From positions 62,001 through 126,000 of the forward strand of contig JAFTPK010000011.1 of NCBI GenBank assembly GCA_017463325.1: a stretch of DNA of 64,000 bases, in the 5' to 3' direction. The translations under genes and the position numbers were made by a program. The notes under the pieces are model-generated. The model had not been told where the DNA came from and ran no database searches. It worked only from the letters and a program-made list of their open reading frames with translations. The number at the start of each line of letters is the position of its first letter. Within the stretch, counting starts at the first letter, position 1. Of this stretch, positions 34,376-43,521 are shown piece by piece. Source of the DNA: Clostridia bacterium (GTDB lineage Bacteria > Bacillota > Clostridia > Christensenellales > Borkfalkiaceae).

Positions 34376-35423
34376 TAGGAGCAAGACGAGAAAAATTTTC
34401 GTTGGCGGCGTGGCTATGGGCGGCGGCGAAAGCGTTAAAATACAGTCCATGACCACGACGAAAACGGCGGACGTGGAAAAGACGCTTGGGCAAATCGGGG
34501 CGCTTTTTACGGCAGGCTGTGAGATCGTCCGTGTGGCGGTGGCTGACGAGGCGGACGCGGCGGCAATGAAAACGCTTGCGGCAAAAAGTCCTCTCCCGAT
34601 TGTGGCTGATATTCATTTCTCCCCCGCGCTTGCCGTGGCGGCAATTGAAAATGGGGCGAGTAAGGTAAGAATTAACCCGGGGAATATCGGCGGGGAAAAG
34701 GAAATTAAGCTTGTCGCCGACTGTATCAAAGCACATAAAATTCCCGTCCGTGTGGGTGCGAATACGGGGAGCATTGAAAGCTCCTTTTTGGCTCGGTATG
34801 GCAGGAGCGCGGAGGCTCTTGTCGAAAGCGCGCTGTATAACGTTGGTATTTTGGAGAAGTTAGGGGTGGAGGATATTGCGATTTCCGTGAAGGCGTCCTC
34901 GGTGCCTTTAACGGTGAACGCGTACCTGCTCCTTGCAAATCGTTGTAATTACCCGTTGCACCTTGGGGTGACGGAGGCGGGAACGACGGAGGCGGGGATT
35001 GTAAAAAGCGCCGTCGGGATCGGATCCTTGTTATTAAGAGGGCTTGGGGATACGATCCGCGTATCGCTGACGGACGACCCTGTGCAAGAGGTGTACGCTG
35101 CGGAAAATATCTTGCGCGCGTGCGGTTTGAAAGAAGAGTACGTGGAAGTGATCTCCTGTCCTACTTGCGGTAGATGCGAATGGGACGGTATGGCGCTTGC
35201 GCGCGAGGTTACGGAGTTTGTCAAACCGTATAAGAAAAAGGCGAAAATTGCCGTAATGGGCTGCGTTGTTAACGGTCCGGGGGAGGCGAAAGACGCCGAC
35301 CTTGGGATTGCGGGCGGCAAGGGCGGTTGCTTGCTTTTTAAAAAGGGGGAACCGTTTAAAAAGGTGTCGCTTGCCGAGGCGCGGACTGCTTTTTTTGAGG
35401 AACTGAAAGGATTGCTGGAATGA
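34368..35423 (+). CDS. ispG: 4-hydroxy-3-methylbut-2-enyl diphosphate synthase
   Basis: Iron-sulfur enzyme of the MEP isoprenoid pathway. 351 residues. VKIQSMTTTKTADVEKT near 23-39, IVADIHFSPALAV near 79-91, RINPGNIGG near 101-109, and the cluster Cys in SCPTCGRC near 262-269 and MGCVVNGPGEA near 303-313 that bind the 4Fe-4S centre. In many Firmicutes ispG lies beside polC and rimP; here the next gene is the PolC-like protein, sharing the ATGA overlap. Confidence 0.95.
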   Translation: MTDRSKTRKIFVGGVAMGGGESVKIQSMTTTKTADVEKTLGQIGALFTAGCEIVRVAVADEADAAAMKTLAAKSPLPIVADIHFSPALAVAAIENGASKVRINPGNIGGEKEIKLVADCIKAHKIPVRVGANTGSIESSFLARYGRSAEALVESALYNVGILEKLGVEDIAISVKASSVPLTVNAYLLLANRCNYPLHLGVTEAGTTEAGIVKSAVGIGSLLLRGLGDTIRVSLTDDPVQEVYAAENILRACGLKEEYVEVISCPTCGRCEWDGMALAREVTEFVKPYKKKAKIAVMGCVVNGPGEAKDADLGIAGGKGGCLLFKKGEPFKKVSLAEARTAFFEELKGLLE

Positions 35424-36994
35424 ACAGAACGGACGAATATTTGGAAAAAATACGGGAGCTGAACGGTTTAAAGCACGCCGTGTTAAGCTCGATCACCGTC
35501 GATAAGCGGGCGCTTACGGCGCAGTTTTGTTTGATTACCGATCGGGCGTACACACAAGAAGAGGAGGAGAGGGCTAAGGAAATTTCCTTTTCCTTTTTGC
35601 CTAAACCGTTGATCGCCACGGTGCGGATCGTTAAGCGTGTGCCTGACGAAGAGGGGCTTAGAAGCCGTATTTATAAATTTGTTTGCGAGAATTTTCCCGC
35701 CGCCTCCGCGTTTTTGCAAAAGGAGGACGTTAAAATTCAGCTTTTGGAAAGCGGGGCGAATTTTTATTTTGAGATCGCCGCAGGCGATAGCCCGTTCTTT
35801 TCGTCGGGTCGTATTCTCGACGAGGTGAGTGCCTATTTACAAACGGGTTATTGCGGTGCCTTTTACGGGAACGTGAAAATCGTCGAGCGGGAGCGGGATA
35901 CCGCCATTCTCGACGAGGTGATTGAGAGCAAGGAGGAGGAATACGCGGCTGAGGTGCGGCGTTTCCCGATCGAGAATTTTAAGCGCTTGGACGGCGCGGA
36001 CGTTTTGCCGACGCAGGCGGTATATATTGCCGACGTCGCTTTGGCGGACGGGACCTTTGCCGTGTGCGGGCGCGTGACGTATATCGAGGAGCGGACGTAT
36101 ATAAAGCACGACGAAAAGACGAATACGGACGTAGAAAAATCGCGCTTTTCCGTCACGATTGAGGACGGCTCGGGGACGTTGCGGTGTACCTATTTCCCCA
36201 AAAAGGCGACGGTGGAAAAGGTGCGGGAGCTTAAACAGGGCGACGGGATCGTGATCGTCGGCTCTAACGAAGAATACAACGGTAGCGTTTCTTTTAAGGC
36301 GGCGCGTATCAATTACGGAAACCCGCCCGAGGGGTTTGAGCCGCAAGCGAAAAAGAGTAAGCCCGTGCCTAAATTTTATCACACCGTTTTCCCCGAGGAG
36401 TACGTTGATTATACGCAAGCGGGGCTGTTTGATAATCCGTTTAAGCCCGCCGTGCTTACGCAAAATACTTTCGTCGTGTTCGACCTCGAAACGACGGGGC
36501 TTGTCCATCAGCCGTCTATGGGAAAAATGGACAAGATTATTGAGATCGGCGCGGTGAAGATCGTAAACGGGGAGCTGAAAGAAAAATTTGCCTCCTTCGT
36601 CGCTTGCCCCGATAAGCTTTCGCCCAAAATTATAGAGCTGACGGGGATCCACGACGAGGATCTTCGCGGCGCGCCCACCGTCGATAAGGTGGTGGCAGAC
36701 TTTTTCAAGTTTGTAGACGGAGCGTATCTCGTCGGGCATAACGTGAATTTCGATTATGATTTTATTAAATATTACGGCGGGGAGAACGGGTATTTCTTTA
36801 CCAACCGAGCGTTTGATACCGTCGCTTTTGCGCAAGAAGTTTTGCGTGGTGTGGGGCTTGCGAATTATAAGCTGAATACGATTGCGGCACATTACGGGTT
36901 TACGTTCAATCATCATAGAGCGTACTCGGACGCGGCGGTGACGGCGAAAATCTTTATGGAGCTTGTCAAAGCCAAGGGCGGTTTGCCCGTTTAG
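35420..36994 (+). CDS. PolC-like protein: N-domain, OB fold and DEDDh exonuclease, no polymerase
   Basis: 524 residues that match only the first part of Gram-positive DNA polymerase III PolC (about 1400 residues). Residues 1-190 resemble the PolC N-domain. Residues about 205-300 form the OB fold (FAVCGRVTYIEERTYIKHDE then VTIEDGSGTLRCTYFP). Residues about 350-520 are a 3'-5' exonuclease: FDLETTGL near 353-361, VGHNVNFDYDF near 437-447 and HHRAYSDAAVTA near 498-509 give the DEDDh set. It stops cleanly at the exonuclease end; no PHP or polymerase remnant lies between here and rimP. The locus, ispG-polC-rimP-nusA, is the standard one for polC. Confidence 0.85.
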   Translation: MNRTDEYLEKIRELNGLKHAVLSSITVDKRALTAQFCLITDRAYTQEEEERAKEISFSFLPKPLIATVRIVKRVPDEEGLRSRIYKFVCENFPAASAFLQKEDVKIQLLESGANFYFEIAAGDSPFFSSGRILDEVSAYLQTGYCGAFYGNVKIVERERDTAILDEVIESKEEEYAAEVRRFPIENFKRLDGADVLPTQAVYIADVALADGTFAVCGRVTYIEERTYIKHDEKTNTDVEKSRFSVTIEDGSGTLRCTYFPKKATVEKVRELKQGDGIVIVGSNEEYNGSVSFKAARINYGNPPEGFEPQAKKSKPVPKFYHTVFPEEYVDYTQAGLFDNPFKPAVLTQNTFVVFDLETTGLVHQPSMGKMDKIIEIGAVKIVNGELKEKFASFVACPDKLSPKIIELTGIHDEDLRGAPTVDKVVADFFKFVDGAYLVGHNVNFDYDFIKYYGGENGYFFTNRAFDTVAFAQEVLRGVGLANYKLNTIAAHYGFTFNHHRAYSDAAVTAKIFMELVKAKGGLPV

Positions 36995-37059
36995 AAAAAG
37001 CGCGTTTGGAGAAAGAAAACGGAAACGGAAACTTTTTTCCAAAAATTGCTGTAAAATAC

Positions 37060-37088
37060 TTGCAAATTGCAAAGGATAATGGTATAAT
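37060..37088 (+). promoter_or_regulatory. promoter of the rimP-nusA-infB operon
   Basis: TTGCAA (37060-37065), 17-base spacer, perfect TATAAT (37083-37088). Confidence 0.85.
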
Positions 37089-37117
37089 ATGAATGCTTAA
37101 TAATTCAGATGATGAGT

Positions 37118-37143
37118 ATTGAGAGTGGCTTGCCACTCTCAAT
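37118..37143 (+). promoter_or_regulatory. leader hairpin upstream of rimP
   Basis: A perfect 11-bp stem, ATTGAGAGTGG (37118-37128) and CCACTCTCAAT (37133-37143), with a CTTG tetraloop. No U tract follows; the GGAGAG site begins about 12 bases downstream. It lies in the transcribed leader and could be a protein-binding or stability element. Confidence 0.65.
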
Positions 37144-37164
37144 CGTCGTATTAAGGAGAGATTA

Positions 37165-37626
37165 ATGAAAATTAAGCCGATCGAAGAGATTAAGGCGTTT
37201 TTACAAACGATCGCCGACGAAATGGAAATAGAGCTTGTGGACGTGGAATTTAAACAGGGTCGAGAACCCGCGCTTACCGCGTTTATCGACGTGGAGGGCG
37301 GCGTGGATTTGGATACCTGCGAGGCCTTTCACCGTGCAATTGACCCCGCTCTTGACGAGTTGGACCCTACTTTCGGCGCACCGTACACCCTCAACGTGTC
37401 CAGCCCCGGGCTGGATAGGCCGCTTAAAACGCAGCGGGATTTCGATAAGTGTATGGGCGAGGACGTGGAAGTCAAGCTCTTTGCACCTATGAAAGGGAGA
37501 AAGCTCTTTGAGGCAAAGCTTGTCGCTTACGACGGGAATTGCGTCACCTTAGAAGAGGGTGGCGAAAGCTTTAAGCTGGAATTGAATAAGATCGCGAAAA
37601 TTTGCAGGGCGATCAAATTTGAATAA
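37165..37626 (+). CDS. rimP: ribosome maturation factor RimP
   Basis: Assists 30S subunit maturation. 153 residues with the two expected domains: N-domain (IELVDVEFKQGREPALTAFID near 24-44) and C-terminal SH3-like part. VSSPGLDRPLKTQRDF near 81-96 is the diagnostic motif. First gene of the nusA-infB operon, starting at ATG 37165 after AAGGAGAG. Confidence 0.95.
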   Translation: MKIKPIEEIKAFLQTIADEMEIELVDVEFKQGREPALTAFIDVEGGVDLDTCEAFHRAIDPALDELDPTFGAPYTLNVSSPGLDRPLKTQRDFDKCMGEDVEVKLFAPMKGRKLFEAKLVAYDGNCVTLEEGGESFKLELNKIAKICRAIKFE

Positions 37627-37653
37627 CGGAAAAAATCAACAGGAGAAACTAAT

Positions 37654-38778
37654 ATGGAAAACAAGGAATTCTTTGCGGCTCTTTCCGATTTGGTAAGAGA
37701 AAAAGGAATTAGCGAAGAGGCGTTTTTGGAAACGCTTAAAAACGCGCTCGCGTCCGCTTACAAAAAGCAGTTTGACGGCGGCGCCGAAGTGATCGTAGAC
37801 CTCGATCCCGAAGCGGGTACCATCAATTTCAAGGCGATAAAATACGTCGTGGAAGAGGTGGAGGACAAAGATAAGGAAATTTCCCTTGAAGAGGCGCAGG
37901 AGCTTGATCCTAACCACGTCGTGGGAGATACCATCGTCAAGTCGTTCGTACCCAAGGATTTCGGCCGTATCGCCGCGCAGACCGCAAAACAGGTCATCTT
38001 GCAAAAGCTGCACGAGGCAGAACGCGACAGCACCTTCTCCGCTTTCTCCGATAAAGAGGGCGAGCTGATGGAAGGCGTTATCCGCAAGATCGACGAAAGA
38101 AACGTGTACGTGGAGCTGAGCGAAAAGAAGATCGAGGGGGTAATGCCGCCTCAGGACAGAGTGCTGACCGAACGTTACGTCGTGGGCGATCGTATCAAAG
38201 TGTTCGTCAAAAAGGTGAGAAACAGCGGCAAGAATTCGCAGATCGTCGTTTCCCGTACCGCTCCCGGGCTTGTGAGAAAGCTCTTTGAAGAACAGGTGCC
38301 TGAAATTAAGCAGGGGATCGTCGAAATTAAAGAGGTAGCCAGAGAGGCGGGACATAGAACGAAGATCGCGATCGCTTCCACCGATCCGAAGGTGGACGCG
38401 GTGGGCGCGTGCGTAGGTAACAGAGGCTCGCGCGTGAATGCGGTCGTGGAGGAACTTGGCGGCGAAAAGATCGACATCATTCTTTGGGACGAGAACCCGC
38501 TTGCCTTTATCTTTAAGGCGTTGTCACCCGCAACCGTTAATTCCGTTACCGTACGCGGAGAAAAGAGCGCGATGGCGATCGTGCCCGACGACAAGCTTTC
38601 CTTGGCGATCGGTCGCGACGGGCAAAACGCAAGACTTGCCGCAAGACTGACGGGCTGGAAGATTGACGTGAAGAGCGCGTCGTCGCCCGAGGCGTTGGCA
38701 CTTGCCGCAGAGCAGGAAGCCGAGGCAGCCGCCGAAGAGGAAGTTGAAGAGGCGGCAGAGGGGCAGAGCGAAGAATAA
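37654..38778 (+). CDS. nusA: transcription termination/antitermination factor NusA
   Basis: RNA polymerase-associated factor modulating pausing and termination. 374 residues: N-terminal RNAP-binding domain (1-125), S1 domain (EGVIRKIDERNVYVELSEKK near 138-157), KH1 (VSRTAPGLVRKLFEEQVPEI near 194-213 leading to VGACVGNRGSRV near 250-261) and KH2 (LAIGRDGQNARLAARLTGW near 315-333). The acidic Ala/Glu tail (last 30 residues) replaces the extra C-terminal repeats of E. coli. Stop shares a base with the ylxR ATG. Confidence 0.96.
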   Translation: MENKEFFAALSDLVREKGISEEAFLETLKNALASAYKKQFDGGAEVIVDLDPEAGTINFKAIKYVVEEVEDKDKEISLEEAQELDPNHVVGDTIVKSFVPKDFGRIAAQTAKQVILQKLHEAERDSTFSAFSDKEGELMEGVIRKIDERNVYVELSEKKIEGVMPPQDRVLTERYVVGDRIKVFVKKVRNSGKNSQIVVSRTAPGLVRKLFEEQVPEIKQGIVEIKEVAREAGHRTKIAIASTDPKVDAVGACVGNRGSRVNAVVEELGGEKIDIILWDENPLAFIFKALSPATVNSVTVRGEKSAMAIVPDDKLSLAIGRDGQNARLAARLTGWKIDVKSASSPEALALAAEQEAEAAAEEEVEEAAEGQSEE

Positions 38779-39038
38779 TGGCAAAAGGGAAAACGCCGCT
38801 CAGGCTTTGTATTGCCTGTCGGGAAATGAAGCCGAAAAAAGAGATGCTCCGTATCGTCAAGAACGCGGACGGGGAGATTTTTTCCGATCCGACGGGAAAG
38901 GCGGCGGGCAGGGGCGCGTATATTTGCGCCGACGAGAAATGTCGAAAGCTACTCGGCGCGAAAAAGTTGCTGAATAAGGCTTTTTCCTCGCCTGTGGCGA
39001 CGGACGTATACGAGCGTATTGAAGGAGAAAATATTTGA
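38778..39038 (+). CDS. ylxR: YlxR family RNA-binding protein
   Basis: 86 residues of the YlxR/RnpM family. LRLCIACREMKPKKEMLRIV at 8-27, DPTGKAAGRGAYICADEKC near 37-55 with the invariant GRGAYIC motif. In Bacillus and Clostridia relatives this protein binds the RNase P RNA and modulates it. It lies between nusA and the L7Ae-like gene as usual. Confidence 0.93.
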   Translation: MAKGKTPLRLCIACREMKPKKEMLRIVKNADGEIFSDPTGKAAGRGAYICADEKCRKLLGAKKLLNKAFSSPVATDVYERIEGENI

Positions 39039-39364
39039 TTCGTAAAATCGGCGCTTACCTCGGATTTTGTATCCGCTCGGGGAAGATCGTCTACGGCGTA
39101 GACGAGATCGAAAAACAAAAAAAAGCGGCGCTTATTCTGATCGACGAGGAGCTTGGGGAAAGCTCTAAAAAGTCGGTGGTAAAAGCGAAAGAGAAATTCG
39201 CCGCGCCCTTGCTTGTCGTGACGGGCGGGGTGCTTGGGGAATTATTGCACAAGCCTGCCGTGAAAGCGGTGGCGATCAAAGAAAAAAATCTTGCCTCGGC
39301 CATTCTTTCCGCAGCCGAGGGGAGCGACAAGTTTAAATCAATGAGTAGTGGAGGGAACGACTAA
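39035..39364 (+). CDS. ylxQ: L7Ae-like ribosomal protein (YlxQ type)
   Basis: 109 residues with the L7Ae/L30e fold (IGAYLGFCIRSGKIVYGVDE at 4-23, then KKAALILIDEELGESSKK). TTG 39035 is the start, chosen from GAAGGAGA at about 39021-39028 and the overlap with the ylxR stop. Members bind kink-turn RNA. Its C-terminus overlaps the infB upstream region. Confidence 0.85.
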   Translation: MIRKIGAYLGFCIRSGKIVYGVDEIEKQKKAALILIDEELGESSKKSVVKAKEKFAAPLLVVTGGVLGELLHKPAVKAVAIKEKNLASAILSAAEGSDKFKSMSSGGND

Positions 39365-39368
39365 TCCT

Positions 39369-42065
39369 ATGGCAGAACCTATCAAAGAAAAGAAAGAGTC
39401 TAAATATAAAAACGTAGAGGCCATCTGCGAGCTTTTGGACGAAAAACATCTGGGGCGGGTACGTAAAAGACTGACGTCTACGGAAAAAACCTTGTCCGAG
39501 ATCTTGAAAAAGCTGACCGTGCTCGAAGAACAAAAGGCAGAGCGCGAGGCGGCTGAGGCAGCGGCACAGGCGGCGAGAGAAGAAGCGCAGCGTGCGGCCG
39601 AGGAGGCGGCTCGTCAAGCGGAAGAGGCCGCGGCGGAAGAGAAAAAGAAAAAGGCTGCCAAAGCCAAGAAGAGTAAAGCCGAGGAGCCTAAGGCGGAAGA
39701 AATTCCCGCCGTGGAAGAACCTGCCGCCAAAACGGAGGAAAAAGCGGCGCCCGTGGTCGAAGCACCCGTGGACGAGGCGCCCGTAGAGGAAACACCTGCG
39801 AAAAAGCCTGTAAAAGAGGAAGAAAAAACGGCGCCTGCGGAGGAAAAGTCCGCAAGCAAAACGTACGTGCCCGAGCCTGCAAAACCCGCAGGACCGAGAG
39901 CGCCGAGATATTTCCGTAACGGTCAGGCCGTAGGTGAATATATCGCGCCTCCCGGAGTGGATACGACGAGTCAAACGACCTACCGTCCCGCTCGTCCACA
40001 AGGGGAAAGAACTGCCCGCCCTCAGGGCGAAAAGGCGTCCTCGCCGCGCGGCGATAGACCCGCAGGGGCAAGACCTGCCCGTTCGCAGGGTGGTATAAGC
40101 GCACCTGCTATGCCCATTTCTGCGCCCAAGCAAGCACCTGCCAAGAAAAAGACGTATAGCGAAAAGACGTATTCGGAAAAGAAACCTTTGTCCAAGCGTA
40201 CGCTCGTACGGCAGCAGGGTATGACGGTGGAGGATTTCGACGAGGATAAGTCGGGATACAGAAAGGTTCGTCAGCCGAAAAAACAAAAACAGAAAGAGAT
40301 CCCCGTGATTAAGATCGAGCACGCAGTCGTAACGACGCAGGACATTCCTTTGAAAGTCCTTTCCGAAAAGCTCGGCGTGTCGGCGGTGGAGATCACCAAA
40401 CGCCTTTTCAAAGAAGGCATTATGAAAGGGATCAACGATTCCATTGACTACGACAACGCGGCGCTTATGGCGGCGGATATGGGGATCGACCTCGAATATA
40501 AGCCCGAAAAGACGGCGGAAGAGGTACTGCAAGAGAACGTGACGGAAGAGGACGTTTCCAAGCTTGTTACCCGTGCGCCCGTCGTGACGGTCATGGGGCA
40601 CGTAGACCACGGAAAAACCTCCTTGCTTGATAAGATCCGTTCCACCAGCGTTACGTCAGGGGAAGCGGGCGGTATCACGCAGAGTATCGGTGCGTACACG
40701 GTGACGGCGAAAGGCAAGCAAATTACCTTTATCGACACCCCCGGGCACGCGGCGTTTACGGCTATGCGTGCGCGCGGTGCACAGGTAACGGACGTCGTTA
40801 TTCTCGTGGTGGCAGCCGACGACGGTATTATGCCGCAGACGATCGAGGCGATCAATCACGCCAAGGCGGCGAACGTACCCATTATCGTCGCCATGAATAA
40901 AATGGATAAACATGAGATCAACCCCGACAGAGTAAAGCAGGGCTTGATTGAAAACGACCTCGTGCCTGAGGAATGGGGCGGCGATACCATGATCGTACCC
41001 GTATCGGCAAAGACGGGTATGGGGATCGACGAGCTTCTTGACGCCGTCAACCTTGTTGCGGAAATGCAGGAGCTGAAAGCGAACCCCGCCCGCGAGGCAA
41101 AAGGTACTATTATCGAGGCGAAGCTTGACAAAGGCAAAGGCCCCGTGGCAAGTATTATCGTGCAGACGGGTACTTTGAAAACGGGCGACAATATCCTTTC
41201 GGGTACGACTATGGGGCGTGTGCGCGCCATGTTTGACGACAAGGGTCGTACGGTGAAATCGGCGGGGCCGTCTATGGCGGTTTCCGTGCTCGGGTTTGAA
41301 GAGGTGCCGAATGCGGGCGACAGTATTATCGTCGTTGATCAGGCGCTGATGAAACAGGTACAGGAAGAAAGAAAGAATAAAGAGCGCGAAAGCATGATTA
41401 AGCAGCAGAGCCGCGTTACCCTTGACGACGTGTTTGCACAGGTGGAAGAGGGCAAGATGAAGACCTTGAACCTGATCGTCAAAGGCGACGTACAGGGAAG
41501 CGTGGAGGCGGTGAAACAGTCGCTTGAAAAGATCAAAAACGAGGAAGTGCGTATTAAGGTCATTCACGCGGCGGCAGGTGCAGTCAACGAGAGCGATATT
41601 ATGCTTGCGGACAGCGCGAACGCGATCGTGATCGGGTTCAACGTCCGTCCCGACACCAAGGCGAAAAAGCTTGCGGAAACCTCCAAGGTGGACGTACGCT
41701 CCTATCGGATTATTTACGAGCTGCTCGACGACATGGAGGCGGCGCTCAAAGGTATGCTCGCGCCCAAGCTTCGCGAAACGCTTACAGGGAAATGCGAGGT
41801 GCGCCAGACGTTCAATATCACGGGCGTGGGGACGATCGCGGGGTGTTACGTCACCGACGGCAAGATTGTTCGCGGCGGGAAGCTCCGAATTTACCGCGAG
41901 GATATTATGATTTGCGAAGGCGGTGTCAAGCAGCTCAAACGCTTTAAAGACGACGTCAAAGAGGTGGGCTACGGCTTTGAGTGCGGTTGCGCCATCGACG
42001 GGTTCAACGAGATCCGCATCGGGGATATCATTGAATGTTATATTACCGAGGAGATTAAAGCATAA
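39369..42065 (+). CDS. infB: translation initiation factor IF-2
   Basis: GTPase placing initiator tRNA on the ribosome. ATG 39369 follows GGAGGG at about 39350; the frame-open GTG at 39348 lies inside that site. 898 residues. Residues 1-300 are a low-complexity Ala/Glu/Lys/Pro linker. IF2_N near 320-370, then G domain with [14 protein letters not shown] near 409-422, [16 protein letters not shown] near 455-470 and NKMDKHE near 515; domain II, III and IV follow to the end. Confidence 0.96.
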   Translation: MAEPIKEKKESKYKNVEAICELLDEKHLGRVRKRLTSTEKTLSEILKKLTVLEEQKAEREAAEAAAQAAREEAQRAAEEAARQAEEAAAEEKKKKAAKAKKSKAEEPKAEEIPAVEEPAAKTEEKAAPVVEAPVDEAPVEETPAKKPVKEEEKTAPAEEKSASKTYVPEPAKPAGPRAPRYFRNGQAVGEYIAPPGVDTTSQTTYRPARPQGERTARPQGEKASSPRGDRPAGARPARSQGGISAPAMPISAPKQAPAKKKTYSEKTYSEKKPLSKRTLVRQQGMTVEDFDEDKSGYRKVRQPKKQKQKEIPVIKIEHAVVTTQDIPLKVLSEKLGVSAVEITKRLFKEGIMKGINDSIDYDNAALMAADMGIDLEYKPEKTAEEVLQENVTEEDVSKLVTRAPVVTVMGHVDHGKTSLLDKIRSTSVTSGEAGGITQSIGAYTVTAKGKQITFIDTPGHAAFTAMRARGAQVTDVVILVVAADDGIMPQTIEAINHAKAANVPIIVAMNKMDKHEINPDRVKQGLIENDLVPEEWGGDTMIVPVSAKTGMGIDELLDAVNLVAEMQELKANPAREAKGTIIEAKLDKGKGPVASIIVQTGTLKTGDNILSGTTMGRVRAMFDDKGRTVKSAGPSMAVSVLGFEEVPNAGDSIIVVDQALMKQVQEERKNKERESMIKQQSRVTLDDVFAQVEEGKMKTLNLIVKGDVQGSVEAVKQSLEKIKNEEVRIKVIHAAAGAVNESDIMLADSANAIVIGFNVRPDTKAKKLAETSKVDVRSYRIIYELLDDMEAALKGMLAPKLRETLTGKCEVRQTFNITGVGTIAGCYVTDGKIVRGGKLRIYREDIMICEGGVKQLKRFKDDVKEVGYGFECGCAIDGFNEIRIGDIIECYITEEIKA

Positions 42066-42430
42066 TGAAAACTTCAAGAATTTCAAGGCTCAACGGCGAA
42101 TACCAAAAAGAAATCAGCGAGATTATTCGCCGCTTGAAGGACAAAGCGCCTGATTTAAAGGGGCTTGTTTCCGTCACCGAGGCGGACGTTGCCCCCGATT
42201 TGAAATCGGCGAAAATTTACGTGAGCATCTATGCAAAGAGCGAAGAGGAAAAACTCCGCTCTTTTGCGGTTTTAAACGAAAACGCAGGGTTTATCCGTCA
42301 CGAGCTTTCCAAGGTGATGACTATGCGTACCGTGCCCGCGCTTACTTTCCTTTGGGACGGAAGTATGACGTACGGCGCAAAAATGGACGAGCTGTTTAAA
42401 AAGATCCATAAAGACGAAGAGGATCAATGA
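42065..42430 (+). CDS. rbfA: ribosome-binding factor A
   Basis: Cold-associated 30S maturation factor with a KH-like fold. 121 residues. RLNGEYQKEISEIIRRLKDK near 8-27, PDLKGLVSVTEADVAPDLK near 30-48 and KSAKIYVSIYAKSEEEK. ATG shares its A with the infB stop (TAATG), giving coupled translation, and it overlaps nrnA by four bases. Confidence 0.95.
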   Translation: MKTSRISRLNGEYQKEISEIIRRLKDKAPDLKGLVSVTEADVAPDLKSAKIYVSIYAKSEEEKLRSFAVLNENAGFIRHELSKVMTMRTVPALTFLWDGSMTYGAKMDELFKKIHKDEEDQ

Positions 42431-43389
42431 ATACCTTACGAGAAATCGCAGAAAAACTGAAAAGTGCGAACAGCGTGGGGATTTTTAGTCATATTCGCCC
42501 GGACGGCGACGCTTATGGGAGCGCCCTTGCGCTTGCCCTTGCGCTTGAAAAGCTTGGGATCAAATATTACGTTTGTAACGAGAGTGACCCGCCGAGCAAC
42601 CTTGCCTTTTTAGAAGGGCTTTCGAGCGTGGTGAAAAAGCCGCCCTTTGACGCGGAAGTGCTGATCGCCGTGGATAGTTCGGAGGTGGCGCGGTTAGGAA
42701 CGCTTTCCGAGGTATTTTTGACGGCAAAACGGAAAGGAAAGACGACGGTAAACGTCGATCATCATATTTCTAACGATCGGTTTGCGGCGTTGAATTTCGT
42801 GCGGGAATGTGCGGCGAATTGTATGAACGTAGCCACGCTCATCAAGGACATGGGTGTTCCGTTTGATCGAAAAATTGCGACGTATTTGATGGTTGGGCTA
42901 CTGTCCGATTCGGGGAATTTTACCCACGACGACGTGACGGAGGAAACGTTTTCGTTGGCGGCTGAGCTGACGGGGGCGGGGGCACAGACCTGCGGGCTTG
43001 CTTACGAGCTGTTCAAAAAGCAGCCCAAGGAAAGAGCTGCACTTCACGCGGCGGTAACGGGAAAAACGCGTTATTATTTTGACGACAAATTTGCCGTGAT
43101 CGTTGTAACGAGGGAGGCAATGGCGGCGACAGGTGCGGACGTTGGCATGACGGAGGGGTTGGTTGATTTTCCGTTGAGCGTGGATAGCGTCGAAGTCGCG
43201 GCGTCCTTACTGGAAATGAGAAAGGGACAATACAAGGTTTCTTTACGTTCTAAACGTTACGCGGACGTCAACGGGATCGCACGGGCGTACGGCGGCGGCG
43301 GACACGTGCGCGCGGCGGGCTGTATGCTGTTTGGAGAGTTGGAAGAGGTGCTTGACAAGCTGTCTTACACCGTATCGCAATACTTATAG
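42427..43389 (+). CDS. nrnA: DHH family phosphoesterase (nano-RNase/pAp phosphatase)
   Basis: Degrades short RNA oligonucleotides and pAp. 320 residues. DHH motifs: SHIRPDGDAYGSALAL at 20-35, VDSSEVARLG near 81, the DHH itself in VDHHISNDRF near 110-119, and DHHA1 domain GGGGHVRAAGC near 290-300. Last gene of the rimP operon, ending at a good terminator. Confidence 0.92.
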   Translation: MNTLREIAEKLKSANSVGIFSHIRPDGDAYGSALALALALEKLGIKYYVCNESDPPSNLAFLEGLSSVVKKPPFDAEVLIAVDSSEVARLGTLSEVFLTAKRKGKTTVNVDHHISNDRFAALNFVRECAANCMNVATLIKDMGVPFDRKIATYLMVGLLSDSGNFTHDDVTEETFSLAAELTGAGAQTCGLAYELFKKQPKERAALHAAVTGKTRYYFDDKFAVIVVTREAMAATGADVGMTEGLVDFPLSVDSVEVAASLLEMRKGQYKVSLRSKRYADVNGIARAYGGGGHVRAAGCMLFGELEEVLDKLSYTVSQYL

Positions 43390-43390
43390 G

Positions 43391-43421
43391 AAAAGAGCGA
43401 AAGAAAAATCGCTCTTTTTTT
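43391..43421 (+). terminator. terminator of the rimP-nusA-infB operon
   Basis: AAAGAGCGA (43392-43400) with TCGCTCTTT (43409-43417) and T7. Confidence 0.9.
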
Positions 43422-43452
43422 AGTGGAAAAACGATTATTTCCCTTTGAAACG

Positions 43453-43481
43453 TTGATTTTTTTTGCATTTTGGAGTATAAT
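43453..43481 (+). promoter_or_regulatory. promoter of the DUF4011 helicase gene
   Basis: TTGATT (43453-43458), 17-base spacer, perfect TATAAT (43476-43481); RBS AAAGGAAAGG before ATG 43522. Confidence 0.85.
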
Positions 43482-43521
43482 TAAAGAAAGCTGAAATTAT
43501 ACCCGTTAAAAGGAAAGGAAT

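Noticed and set aside
35837..37072. 411-codon open frame antisense to the PolC-like gene
   Set aside because: Shadow frame; His- and Arg-rich composition typical of antisense reading.
36995..37164. Remnant of a PolC polymerase domain
   Set aside because: No frame of the gap encodes PHP or polymerase motifs; it contains a promoter and a hairpin only.
40656..42086. 476-codon open frame antisense to infB
   Set aside because: Shadow of the infB coding frame; no start signal and no family features.
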